NCBI GenBank assembly: GCA_937859105.1
Contig: CALMAD010000094.1
Location: 1 to 7,993, forward strand
Direction of reading: 5' to 3'
DNA from: an uncultured Propionibacteriaceae bacterium
Lineage (GTDB): Bacteria > Actinomycetota > Actinomycetes > Propionibacteriales > Propionibacteriaceae
Length of the DNA stretch: 7,993 nucleotides
Every line of letters starts with the position of its first letter. Position 1 is the first letter of the stretch. Below, in pieces: positions 1 through 5,842 of this stretch. Under the pieces are notes generated by a model, which was not told the origin of the DNA, searched no databases, and saw only the letters and a program-made list of their open reading frames with translations. The translations under genes were made by a program, and so were the position numbers.

Positions 1-143
1 GCGATCCGGCGCGACGAGCCTCGCGACGCGGGGTCAGATGCACCCGCCGGCTCGTGCGCACGCGCCGGATCGGACGCGGACGCCGGCTGACCGTCGATGA
101 GCTCGTTCTCGCGGGCCGGGCGTCCGGCGGGCGGCTGGGTCAT
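1..143 (-). CDS. Partial gene, N-terminal part only; unknown product, divergent from the response regulator
   Basis: Read on the minus strand, an ATG at 143-141 opens a frame with no stop for 47 codons up to the window edge. A GGGGGA ribosome-binding-like stretch lies about 3 bases upstream. The same 'accc-ATG' context precedes other starts in this window. Codon third positions are almost all G or C, as in the real genes here. The visible peptide begins MTQPPAGRPARENELIDG and continues as a hydrophilic, Ala/Pro/Ser/Asp-rich stretch ending in SSRRI. That looks like a disordered cytoplasmic N-terminus of the kind that often precedes a membrane or enzymatic domain. The functional domain lies outside the window, so no function can be assigned. 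The competing minus-strand frame across this region reads through the response regulator gene and is a shadow. Confidence 0.5.
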   Translation of the reverse strand, partial: MTQPPAGRPARENELIDGQPASASDPARAHEPAGASDPASRGSSRRI

Positions 144-270
144 GGGTCCCCCGTTCGTGGGCGTCGAACTCTTGATAGCACGTCTGTGCTGTTTCCCATG
201 AAACCATGACGCGGACGCTTTTGACAACACACTCGTGCGGGAAAAGGTTTTGTCGGAGGGCTTGGGCACA
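144..270. promoter_or_regulatory. Divergent intergenic region with a candidate -35 box and a small inverted repeat
   Basis: This gap separates the minus-strand gene at the left edge from the plus-strand two-component operon, so it must hold promoters for both. On the plus strand a perfect TTGACA lies at 221-226, but no convincing -10 follows at 16-18 bases. An inverted repeat AGCAC-GTCT-GTGCT occupies 177-190 and could be an operator half-site pair. The region is visibly richer in A and T than the genes on either side. The role is inferred from position; the exact promoter boxes are not certain. Confidence 0.4.
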
Positions 271-978
271 ATGTCGCCCATGGCTGCCGCGCGCGAACCC
301 CTGGTGCTCGTCATCGACGACGAGGAGGTGTTGGCCGGCATGATCGCCCAGTACCTCGAGCGCGCGGGCTTCGCGACGCGCTTGGCCGCCGACGGCCCGA
401 CCGGGCTCCGGCTGGCGCGCGAGACCGATCCCGACGTGATCGTGCTCGACCTCGGGCTCCCGGGCCTCGACGGGGTGGAGCTGTGCCGGCAGGTGCGCAC
501 GTTCTCCGACTGCTACATCGTGATGGCCACGGCGCGCGCCGACGAGGTCGACACCCTCGTCGGGCTGTCCGTGGGGGCCGACGACTACGTGACGAAGCCG
601 TTCAGCGTCCGGGAGTTGGTGGCCCGCATCCAGGCGATGATGCGCCGGCCGCGCGGCCCGCGGGACGCCGACCCCCCGCTCGTCTTCGGCGCCCTCACCC
701 TCGATCTCGGGTCCCGCGAGGTGCACCTGGAGGGGGCGCCCGTCGACCTCACGCGCACGGAGTTCGACCTGCTCGCGGCGCTGGCGTCCCGGCCGCGTCT
801 GGCCTTGTCGCGCCGGCAGCTCATCGACGACGTCTGGGGGCCCGACTGGGTCGGCGACGACCACGTGGTCGACGTCCATCTGGCGCACGTGCGGCGCAAA
901 CTCGGCGACGATGCGGGGCAGCCGCGGTTCGTCCAGACCGTCCGGGGGGTCGGCTACCGCATGGGCACGGGCCGATGA
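271..978 (+). CDS. OmpR-family DNA-binding response regulator
   Basis: A 235-residue two-component response regulator that would be phosphorylated by the kinase encoded next and then bind DNA. The receiver domain spans about residues 10-125. It has the acidic pair D16/D17, the phospho-acceptor D60 in VLDLGLPGLDG, the switch Thr T87 and the conserved Lys K109 in the ADDYVTKPF signature. The winged-helix (Trans_reg_C) domain covers about 140-233, with RTEFDLLAALA, the recognition region DDHVVDVHLAHVRRKLG and the terminal VRGVGYRMG hairpin. I chose the ATG at 271 because GGAGGG (255-260) sits 10 bases upstream and the homologous part begins soon after. A GTG at 235 would add 12 residues and lies within the likely promoter; ATG 280 is another option. 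The stop overlaps the kinase start as ATGA, indicating translational coupling. Domain assignment is firm; the regulon is unknown. Confidence 0.95.
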   Translation: MSPMAAAREPLVLVIDDEEVLAGMIAQYLERAGFATRLAADGPTGLRLARETDPDVIVLDLGLPGLDGVELCRQVRTFSDCYIVMATARADEVDTLVGLSVGADDYVTKPFSVRELVARIQAMMRRPRGPRDADPPLVFGALTLDLGSREVHLEGAPVDLTRTEFDLLAALASRPRLALSRRQLIDDVWGPDWVGDDHVVDVHLAHVRRKLGDDAGQPRFVQTVRGVGYRMGTGR

Positions 979-2237
979 GCGGCCCGGCTGGCGGTCCGTC
1001 CACGGGCCGGCGATCCCCCGACCGGCGCTCCACGGACCCGCGATCTGCCGACCGGCAATCCCACGACCGGCGCTCCAGCGACCGTCGCCCCGACGGCGGG
1101 CGCAACGGCGAGCCCGCGCCCGGCCCCGCACCCCACCGCGCCTCGCGCGGCACGTTGTCCACGCGGTTCTTCGCGGGTCAGGCGGCGGTCGTCGCGGCGA
1201 TGACCGCGAGCATGATCGCGGTGTCGCTGCTCGTCGGGCCGGGGGTGTTCCACGAGCACATGATGATGGCCGGCACCGACGACCCCCGCACGGCGGCGCA
1301 GCACGCCGAGCAGGCGTTCCTCTCCTCGGCGTGGATCACGCTGGCCGCCGGGCTCGCGCTCGGCGTCCTGGCCGCGCTGGCCGTGAGCCTCTTCTCCGCC
1401 GGACGCCTCCGCCGCTCCCTCGACGACCTCACCACCGCCGCCCGCCGCATCGCGCGCGGCCGCTACGACATCCGCCTCACCGACCCGCGGGCCGGGCGCG
1501 AGCTCGCCGCGCTGGTGGCGTCCGTGAACGAGCTCGCCGAGACGATCAGCGCCACCGAGGCGACCCGCCGGCGCATGCTCACCGACCTCGCCCACGAGCT
1601 GCGCACTCCGCTGGCTTCGCTGGACGCCGTCCTCGAGGGGCTGGAAGACGGGGTGCTCGTCGCCGACGAACCGACGCTCGCGGCGCTGCGGACACAGTCG
1701 TCCCGGATCGGGCGCCTCGTTAGCGACGTGCGGGACGTCTCGGCCGCCGAAGAGGGACGCCTCACGCTGCGGCGCGCGTCCCTCTCGCCGGTGGAGATCC
1801 TCGGGCAGGCGCGCGCCGCCGCCCTGCCCGGGTTCGAGAGGGCGGGCGTGCGGCTGGTGGCCCGGGCGTCCGACGAGCTGCCCTTCGTGGACGCCGACCC
1901 CGACCGCATCGCCCAGGTGCTGGCCAACCTGCTGTCGAACGCGCTCCGCCACACCCCGGCCGGCGGACGCGTCGAGATCAGCGCGCGGTTGGACGCCGCC
2001 GGCGTCCGGTTCGCCGTCGCCGACGACGGGGCGGGCATCGAGCCGGACGCCCTCGCGCACGTGTTCGAGCGCTTCTACCGCGCCGACACCGCGCGCGACC
2101 GGGGCCACGGCGGCAGCGGGGTGGGGCTCACGATCAGCCGGGCGATCGTCCGGGCGCACGGAGGCGAGCTGACGGCGTCCAGCGCCGGACCGGGGACGGG
2201 GGCGACGTTCACGCTGACGCTGCCGGCGGCGTCCTGA
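975..2237 (+). CDS. Membrane sensor histidine kinase (HAMP, HisKA, HATPase_c), partner of the OmpR-type regulator
   Basis: A 420-residue sensor kinase. Residues 1-60 are a charged, disordered tail with a five-residue repeat around RRSxD (12-41). Transmembrane helix 1 is about 65-90 and helix 2 about 120-141. The short extracytoplasmic loop between them (about 92-118) is unusual in carrying H93, H95, M96-M98 and H110. HAMP follows at about 142-195. The HisKA H-box TDLAHELRTPL places the phosphorylated His at H207. The HATPase_c domain has the N-box around N322 (NLLSNALRHTP), the G1 box VADDGAGI, the F-box FERFYRAD and the G2 box GHGGSGVGL. It therefore looks fully active and membrane-bound. 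The start is fixed by the ATGA overlap with the regulator at 975-978. The His/Met-rich loop suggests metal sensing, perhaps copper, but this is inference: similar His-containing loops seem common in actinobacterial kinases of this class. Confidence 0.94.
   Translation: MSGPAGGPSTGRRSPDRRSTDPRSADRQSHDRRSSDRRPDGGRNGEPAPGPAPHRASRGTLSTRFFAGQAAVVAAMTASMIAVSLLVGPGVFHEHMMMAGTDDPRTAAQHAEQAFLSSAWITLAAGLALGVLAALAVSLFSAGRLRRSLDDLTTAARRIARGRYDIRLTDPRAGRELAALVASVNELAETISATEATRRRMLTDLAHELRTPLASLDAVLEGLEDGVLVADEPTLAALRTQSSRIGRLVSDVRDVSAAEEGRLTLRRASLSPVEILGQARAAALPGFERAGVRLVARASDELPFVDADPDRIAQVLANLLSNALRHTPAGGRVEISARLDAAGVRFAVADDGAGIEPDALAHVFERFYRADTARDRGHGGSGVGLTISRAIVRAHGGELTASSAGPGTGATFTLTLPAAS
1008..1097 (+). 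repeat. 15-bp imperfect tandem repeat, six units, inside the kinase N-terminus
   Basis: Six consecutive 15-bp units encode RRSPD, RRSTD, PRSAD, RQSHD, RRSSD and RRPDG (residues 12-41 of the sensor kinase). The DNA units share a core of the form gaccggcgctcc with substitutions. The repeat stays in frame and precedes the first membrane helix, so it forms a positively charged, probably unstructured cytoplasmic tail. Copy number could vary between strains without disrupting the reading frame. Confidence 0.8.
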
Positions 2238-2257
2238 ATGGGGCAGGTTGGCGACGG

Positions 2258-2275
2258 CTTGACCGAATCTTGACG
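2258..2275 (+). promoter_or_regulatory. Candidate response-regulator binding site: CTTGAC direct repeat with 11-bp period
   Basis: Two copies of CTTGAC (2258-2263 and 2269-2274) start exactly 11 bp apart in the gap between the sensor kinase and the membrane-protein gene. OmpR/PhoB-type regulators typically bind direct half-sites with 10-11 bp spacing, and the gene just upstream encodes such a regulator. Either TTGAC could also serve as a -35 element, but I see no good -10 at the right distance. Function is inferred. Confidence 0.35.
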
Positions 2276-2322
2276 GTTCCGACCGGCGGACCGTGATCCC
2301 GCGCCCTCACGATGGCTTCGTT

Positions 2323-2348
2323 TGCACGCGCCTGCTGCACGCGCCTGT
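2323..2348. repeat. 13-bp tandem direct repeat upstream of the membrane-protein gene
   Basis: The units TGCACGCGCCTGC (2323-2335) and TGCACGCGCCTGT (2336-2348) differ only in the last base and are followed by a degenerate third start (TGCGCGCACC). They lie 57 bp before the start codon, in the 5' untranslated or promoter region. They may be protein-binding half-sites or a simple slippage product; the sequence does not decide between these. Confidence 0.6.
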
Positions 2349-2405
2349 TGCGCGCACCAGCGCGAGGCCGTGCCCACGACTTGGCCCACGACGAAAGGTT
2401 CACCC

Positions 2406-3107
2406 ATGTCGACGACCGTGGCGGACGTCCAGATCGAGCGTCCCGAGACGGATTCCTTGCAGCGGAGGCCCGCCGTCACCTTCGCGGTCGCGATCGCGTC
2501 GGCCCTCGCCCTCGCGTTCGGCCTCGGCGGCCCCAACCTGGCCGCGGACGCCGGCGGCGGCGGGATGCCGATGACCCACTACATGGGGCTCCTGTCGGCC
2601 AATCAGCCGTGGAATCTGTTGCTGTTCATGGCCGTCCCGGTGATTCTTGCCGAGACGCTCGCGATCACCGAGCTGGCGATCCTCTTCCAGCGGAAGGCCC
2701 CCGCCTGGGTGCACGGCATCAGCCGCGCCGCCGGCCTCGTGGTCGGGCCCATCATGCTCGGCATCCTCGCGCACCTGCTGAAGAACGCAGTCCTGCCGCT
2801 GACGGCGTCCGGGGGGTGGCGCGGCCCGGCCGACGTCATCGCGGTCGGGGCGTACGCGCTCAGCGCCCTGCCGCTCATGGCGATCACGCTGACCGAGCTG
2901 GGCTACGTCGGACGCGGCGTCCGGGAGGCGCGCAAGTGGCACGCCATCTTCGTCGGCGTCTTCCTGGTGGTCGCGCACGTCGCCATGATCCTCGGCATGC
3001 TCGACCCGAGCGTGCTCGGCTGGTCGGCCACCGCGTCCGCGCAGCCGATGCCCGCGATGCCCGGCATGGACCACGGCGCCCACCCCATGCCCATGACGAC
3101 CCCCTGA
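2406..3107 (+). CDS. Five-helix membrane protein with Met/His-rich C-terminal tail (resembles DUF6803 family)
   Basis: A 233-residue integral membrane protein. Predicted helices are at about 25-42, 69-93, 105-126, 142-165 and 179-199. Positive charges (R20/R21, R96/K97, R170-K177) place the N-terminus inside and the C-terminus outside. The tail after the last helix (about 212-233) is dense in Met-Pro and His (M215, M218, M221, H223, H226, M228, M230), like known Cu(I)/Cu(II)-binding peptides. Within the body are H58 in MTHYMGLL, H103, H123, and the pair H179 and H191, plus membrane-embedded acidic residues E83, E89 and E164. The core MTHYM...NQPWNLLxFM...PVILAETLAITEL recalls the uncharacterised DUF6803 family; I give this from memory and could not search. 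The start at ATG 2406 is supported by GAAAGG (2393-2398) at 7-base spacing. It lies 168 bp after the sensor kinase and may be its target. Transport or metal binding is an inference. Confidence 0.85.
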   Translation: MSTTVADVQIERPETDSLQRRPAVTFAVAIASALALAFGLGGPNLAADAGGGGMPMTHYMGLLSANQPWNLLLFMAVPVILAETLAITELAILFQRKAPAWVHGISRAAGLVVGPIMLGILAHLLKNAVLPLTASGGWRGPADVIAVGAYALSALPLMAITLTELGYVGRGVREARKWHAIFVGVFLVVAHVAMILGMLDPSVLGWSATASAQPMPAMPGMDHGAHPMPMTTP

Positions 3108-3111
3108 CGCC

Positions 3112-3123
3112 CGGACGCGTCCG
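3112..3123. repeat. 12-bp perfect palindrome CGGACGCGTCCG
   Basis: This perfect palindrome starts 4 bases after the stop of the membrane-protein gene. It could be part of a transcript end or an operator for the following kinase operon. As a hairpin it would have only a four-base-pair stem, so it is weak by itself. Confidence 0.4.
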
Positions 3124-3132
3124 ATCTCGGCC

Positions 3133-3155
3133 GCGGGTCGCAGGACGGACCCCGC
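3133..3155 (+). terminator. Possible factor-independent terminator-like hairpin after the membrane-protein gene
   Basis: GCGGGTC (3133-3139) can pair with GACCCCGC (3148-3155) around an 8-base loop, with one bulged C. No T-run follows, which is common for terminator-like hairpins in GC-rich actinobacteria but makes the call weak. Its position, before an apparent promoter for the next operon, fits a transcript boundary. Confidence 0.3.
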
Positions 3156-3196
3156 AGCCCGCACCGCAGTCCGATGCCGGACCGGGCGCGCGCACG

Positions 3197-3202
3197 TATC
3201 CT
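3197..3202 (+). promoter_or_regulatory. -10 element (TATCCT) placed for a leaderless transcript starting at ATG 3210
   Basis: TATCCT matches the actinobacterial TANNNT -10 pattern and ends 7 bases before the ATG at 3210. That spacing would put the transcription start on or next to the A of the start codon. There is no Shine-Dalgarno sequence before this ATG or before the alternative ATG at 3174. No clear -35 is visible. The arrangement both supports 3210 as the true start and suggests that the second two-component pair has its own promoter. Confidence 0.5.
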
Positions 3203-3209
3203 GAGCGCG

Positions 3210-4445
3210 ATGCGCTCCGAGGTCTGGTTCCCGGCCGGCGCGACCCAGCGCGACTGGATGATCGACGCCGGGTCGACGCTGGTCCTCGCCCTGCTCGGCG
3301 CGCTGTTCACACCGGTGCTGCTGGGCTACATCGAGCCGTCGTCGCGCCTGCTGGCCGGGATGACGTTCCTGCCGCTGGTCGTCCGCCGGCACTCGCCGCT
3401 GCTCGCGATGATCGGCTGCGGGATGGGCTGCCTGCTGCAGTTGATGACGTTGCCGGGGCCGACGGGGTCCGTGGTCGTGGTGCCGATCCTCGCCTACGTG
3501 GTCGCCCGCTGGGTTCCGGGCCTGCCCGCGCGCTCGGTCGTCGTCCTCGGGCTGGTCGGGGCGGTGCTCGGGCCGGTGAAGTGGGTCGCGACGTCGTGGC
3601 TGCCCGTCTACAACGGGCTGCTGCTCATCGCGTTCTTTCTGATGTGTGCGGCGGCCGTCCTGACGCCGTACGCCGCCGGACGCCGCGTCCGCGAGACCGC
3701 GATCGCCCGCGAGGCGCAGCTCGCCGCCGCCGAGGAGCGCTATGCGCGGCGGGCCTACGCGCACGAGCAGCAGACCCGCATCGACGAGGCCGCCCAGCGC
3801 GCCACGATCGCTCGCGAGCTGCACGACATCGTCGCCCACTCGCTGTCGGTGATGATCGTGCAGGCCGAGGGCGGCAAGGCGCTAGCGCGCAAGAAGCCCG
3901 AGGTCGCCGAGCAGGCGCTCACCACGATCGCCGAGACCGGGCGCGAGTCGCTGTACGAGATGCGCCGCATCGTCGGCGTCCTGCGCGGCGGCCCGGACGC
4001 CCGCGCCGATTTCGCCCCGGCGCCCAGCCTGCGCGACATCCCCGACCTGGTGACGCGGGCGTCCGAGCATGCGCGCCTGGAGGTCTACGGCGAGCCCGTC
4101 GGCACGAGCCCGGCGCTGGAGGTCACCGTGTACCGGATCGTCCAGGAGGGGCTCACCAACTTCCTCAAGCACGCGGGGGCCGGCGCGGAGGCGTCCGTGA
4201 TTCTGACGTACTCCCCCAGCCAGGTGTCGGTGGAGGTCGTCGACACCGGGCACGGCGTCCCCGACCCGACCGAGGGTGGGGGCAACGGCATCCGCGGCAT
4301 GCAGGAGCGCGTGACCTCGATGGGTGGCACGATCACCGCCGGGCCACGCGACGATGGGCCGGGTTTCCGCGTGTACGCGCGCATCCCGGTTCGGACGCCC
4401 TACGAACGGCTCGCCGAGCCCCCCGAGACAGGAGACCCCCGATGA
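3210..4445 (+). CDS. Membrane sensor histidine kinase, HisKA_3 (NarL-partner) type
   Basis: A 411-residue kinase. The N-terminal sensor part (about 1-157) is mostly membrane-embedded, with roughly five or six hydrophobic segments between residues 17 and 155 and little exposed loop. This resembles the multi-helix N-terminal domain common to actinobacterial HisKA_3 kinases. A charged, probable coiled-coil linker (about 158-198) leads to the HisKA_3 dimerisation/phosphoacceptor motif ARELHDIVAHSLSVM, with phospho-His H205. The HATPase_c domain has VYRIVQEGLTNFLKHA (N-box), VVDTGHGVPD (G1) and GGNGIRGMQERVTSMGG (G2). The start at 3210 is preferred over ATG 3174 because of the TATCCT box and because an ATG 3174 start would add only a short basic extension. 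The ATGA overlap with the regulator at 4442-4445 shows coupling. The stimulus is unknown: the few outside residues suggest sensing within or at the membrane, such as envelope stress, but this is inference. Confidence 0.94.
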   Translation: MRSEVWFPAGATQRDWMIDAGSTLVLALLGALFTPVLLGYIEPSSRLLAGMTFLPLVVRRHSPLLAMIGCGMGCLLQLMTLPGPTGSVVVVPILAYVVARWVPGLPARSVVVLGLVGAVLGPVKWVATSWLPVYNGLLLIAFFLMCAAAVLTPYAAGRRVRETAIAREAQLAAAEERYARRAYAHEQQTRIDEAAQRATIARELHDIVAHSLSVMIVQAEGGKALARKKPEVAEQALTTIAETGRESLYEMRRIVGVLRGGPDARADFAPAPSLRDIPDLVTRASEHARLEVYGEPVGTSPALEVTVYRIVQEGLTNFLKHAGAGAEASVILTYSPSQVSVEVVDTGHGVPDPTEGGGNGIRGMQERVTSMGGTITAGPRDDGPGFRVYARIPVRTPYERLAEPPETGDPR

Positions 4446-5095
4446 TCCGCGTGTTCCTCGCCGACGACCAGGCGCTCGTCCGGAGCGGGTTCCGCATGCT
4501 CATCGAGGCCGAGGACGACCTGGCGGTCGTCGGGGAGGCGTCCGAGGGGGCGGCGGCCGTCCGGGCGCTGACCGAGCACCCGTGCGACGTCGTGCTCATG
4601 GACGTCCGGATGCCGGTGATGGACGGCGTCGAGGCCACCCGCCGCATCGTGCGCGCCGGGCTGGGCACGAAGGTGCTCGTGCTCACGACGTTCGACCTGG
4701 ACGAGTACGCGTTCGCCGCCCTCAAGGCCGGCGCGAGCGGCTTCCTGCTCAAGGACGCCCGCCCCGAGGACCTGCTGAACGCCATCCGGAACGTCGCGGC
4801 CGGGGACGCCGTGATGGCCCCCTCGACCACGCGCCGCCTGCTCGACCACGTGCTGCCGACCCTGCAGCCCTCCCCCACCGGCCCCGACCCGCGGCTCGCG
4901 CAGCTCACCGAACGCGAGCGCGAGGTGCTCGAGCAGATCGCGGTGGGGGCGACGAACTCCGAAATCGCGGGGACGCTCTACATGGCCGAGGGCACCGTGA
5001 AAACCCACATCGGACGCCTCCTCGCCAAACTCCGCTGCCGCGACCGCGTGGGGCTCGTGCTGTTCGCCTATGAGACCGGTGTCGTGAGCCGCTGA
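4442..5095 (+). CDS. NarL/LuxR-family response regulator
   Basis: A 217-residue regulator expected to be phosphorylated by the adjacent HisKA_3 kinase. The receiver domain (about 1-120) has D8/D9, phospho-acceptor D54 in VVLMDVRMPVMDG, switch residue T82 in VLTTF and K104 in FLLKD. The LuxR-type HTH (about 150-212) is clear: LTEREREVLEQIAVGATNSE, then a recognition helix in GTVKTHIGRLLAKL. The start is fixed by AGGAG (4430-4434), 7 bases upstream, and by the ATGA overlap. All catalytic positions are present, so it looks functional. Target genes cannot be read from the sequence. The flanking membrane-protein gene is a possible target, as is the operon itself. Confidence 0.95.
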   Translation: MIRVFLADDQALVRSGFRMLIEAEDDLAVVGEASEGAAAVRALTEHPCDVVLMDVRMPVMDGVEATRRIVRAGLGTKVLVLTTFDLDEYAFAALKAGASGFLLKDARPEDLLNAIRNVAAGDAVMAPSTTRRLLDHVLPTLQPSPTGPDPRLAQLTEREREVLEQIAVGATNSEIAGTLYMAEGTVKTHIGRLLAKLRCRDRVGLVLFAYETGVVSR

Positions 5096-5111
5096 GGGCG
5101 TCCCGGGGGCG

Positions 5112-5124
5112 TCCCGCTGCGGGG
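5112..5124 (+). terminator. Weak hairpin after the second two-component operon
   Basis: TCCCG (5112-5116) can pair with CGGGG (5120-5124) across a 3-base loop, within a short stretch that also repeats GGGCGTCCCG. It lies 17 bases after the regulator stop, where a transcript end would be expected. There is no T-run, so this rests mainly on position. Confidence 0.25.
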
Positions 5125-5183
5125 GGATTACGCGTCCGCCTCACCTGCTCGTGGCACCTCCGGGGCCCTTGCGCGTCTCCCCT

Positions 5184-5258
5184 GCAAACGAGTGCGCACC
5201 GGATCCGGCGACGATAGCGAGAACGGTGTTATGCGCCATCCGTTGCGCAGTGGTTCGC
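5184..5258 (+). repeat. 75-bp palindromic intergenic repeat, copy 1
   Basis: An imperfect palindrome with arms of about 21 bp. The left arm runs from GCAAAC through TGCGCA to GGAT (5184-5204). The right arm runs from ATCC through TGCGCA to GTTCGC (5238-5258). About 16 of 21 arm positions pair. The core contains GAGAACGGTGTTATG. It closely matches the reverse complement of the copy at 5386-5461: about 70 bp align with a single one-base gap and a majority of identities, including TGCGCA, GATCCGG, GAGAAC, GTTATG, ATCC and TTGCGCAG. It resembles REP/BIME-like or MITE-like intergenic repeats, but the family is not one I recognise. Confidence 0.75.
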
Positions 5259-5385
5259 GTCGGGTCGGGCGGCGTCCCAACGCGCTGGCAGACGCGATCA
5301 GGGGCGTGCCCACCCCAGTCGCGAGGCGCCGCCCCCAACCCGGGCGGCGAATTGCGCGCCCGGGGACCCCCGAGCCGAAGGTTCT

Positions 5386-5461
5386 GCAAACGGCTGCGCA
5401 ATGGATTCCCCATAACGGTGTTCTCACTGATGCGCCCCGGATCGAGTGCGCAGAGCTTCGC
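5386..5461 (-). repeat. 76-bp palindromic intergenic repeat, copy 2, inverted relative to copy 1
   Basis: The left arm starts GCAAACGGCTGCGCAATGGAT (5386-5406) and the right arm ends GAGTGCGCAGAGCTTCGC; the arms pair over most positions. The asymmetric core (CATAACGGTGTTCTC on the plus strand) aligns with the copy-1 core only after reverse-complementing, so the two copies point in opposite directions. They are about 127 bp apart. Because each unit is itself near-palindromic, a transcript could fold either as two separate hairpins or as one long hairpin joining both. Confidence 0.75.
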
Positions 5462-5484
5462 AGGGGGCGAGGTGCTGGCCGAGA

Positions 5485-5604
5485 GGTGCGGGCGAGGGGG
5501 CCTCACGAGGTGCCCGGGGCGAGAGGGCCAGCGGCGGGGGCGGGTCGCCGGGGCGAGGAGCGGGGTGCCAGGAGAGGTGGCGGGCCCAGCGGTGCGGGCG
5601 AGGG
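5485..5604 (+). repeat. G-rich tract with an exact 14-bp direct repeat and a possible G-quadruplex
   Basis: GGTGCGGGCGAGGG occurs exactly at 5485-5498 and again at 5591-5604. Between them, 5536-5565 contains four runs of three or more G with loops of 1, 5 and 8 bases. This is close to, but slightly looser than, the usual quadruplex pattern. The strand bias towards G is striking compared with the flanking genes. No function can be assigned. Confidence 0.55.
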
Positions 5605-5754
5605 CACCCGAGGAGTCGCCGCTCCGAGGCCGGACCGCCCTCGCTGCGGGGAAACTCAACCTCGTACATCGCACAAACGTGCACTGTTCCACGGTCTTCG
5701 TTGCACGGCATTTAGATAATGCTGTCGCAAAAAGAAGGCGACGCTCAGCTTCGT

Positions 5755-5774
5755 CGTTTCGAGGCCCCGAAACG
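5755..5774. repeat. Perfect 7-bp hairpin CGTTTCG/CGAAACG in the AT-richer segment
   Basis: CGTTTCG (5755-5761) and CGAAACG (5768-5774) are exact inverted repeats around a 6-base AGGCCC loop. A smaller inverted repeat, CGACG/CGTCG (5739-5743 and 5752-5756), overlaps it, so alternative pairings are possible. It could be part of a structured RNA or an operator. Confidence 0.45.
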
Positions 5775-5824
5775 CGTGATCCTCTCCCGGACCCGGATCG
5801 TCACATGCGTCAACTTCCATGTAT

Positions 5825-5842
5825 ACCACCCTTCGGGGTGGT
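5825..5842 (+). terminator. Perfect hairpin capped by TTCG (ACCACCC-TTCG-GGGTGGT)
   Basis: Seven perfect base pairs close on a C(UUCG)G tetraloop, one of the most stable RNA loops, when transcribed on the plus strand. Such loops are typical of terminators and structured RNAs. No T-run follows, so a terminator role is only possible. The stable loop forms only in the plus-strand transcript, which argues that any function is on that strand. Confidence 0.4.

Noticed and set aside
34..1131. Long minus-strand open frame opposite the OmpR-type regulator
   Set aside because: Shadow of a GC-rich gene. The plus-strand frame has unmistakable receiver and winged-helix motifs, while this one is Arg/Gly-rich without motifs.
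2312..4440. Plus-strand reading frame continuous with the NarL regulator and running far upstream through the membrane protein and HisKA_3 kinase genes
   Set aside because: The upstream part is an out-of-frame Arg/Pro-rich shadow. The true regulator start at 4442 is fixed by AGGAG and the ATGA overlap.
5719..5735. TGCTGTCGCAAA resembling the end of IS6/IS26-family terminal repeats
   Set aside because: The match covers only about ten bases, with no partner repeat, target duplication or transposase nearby.
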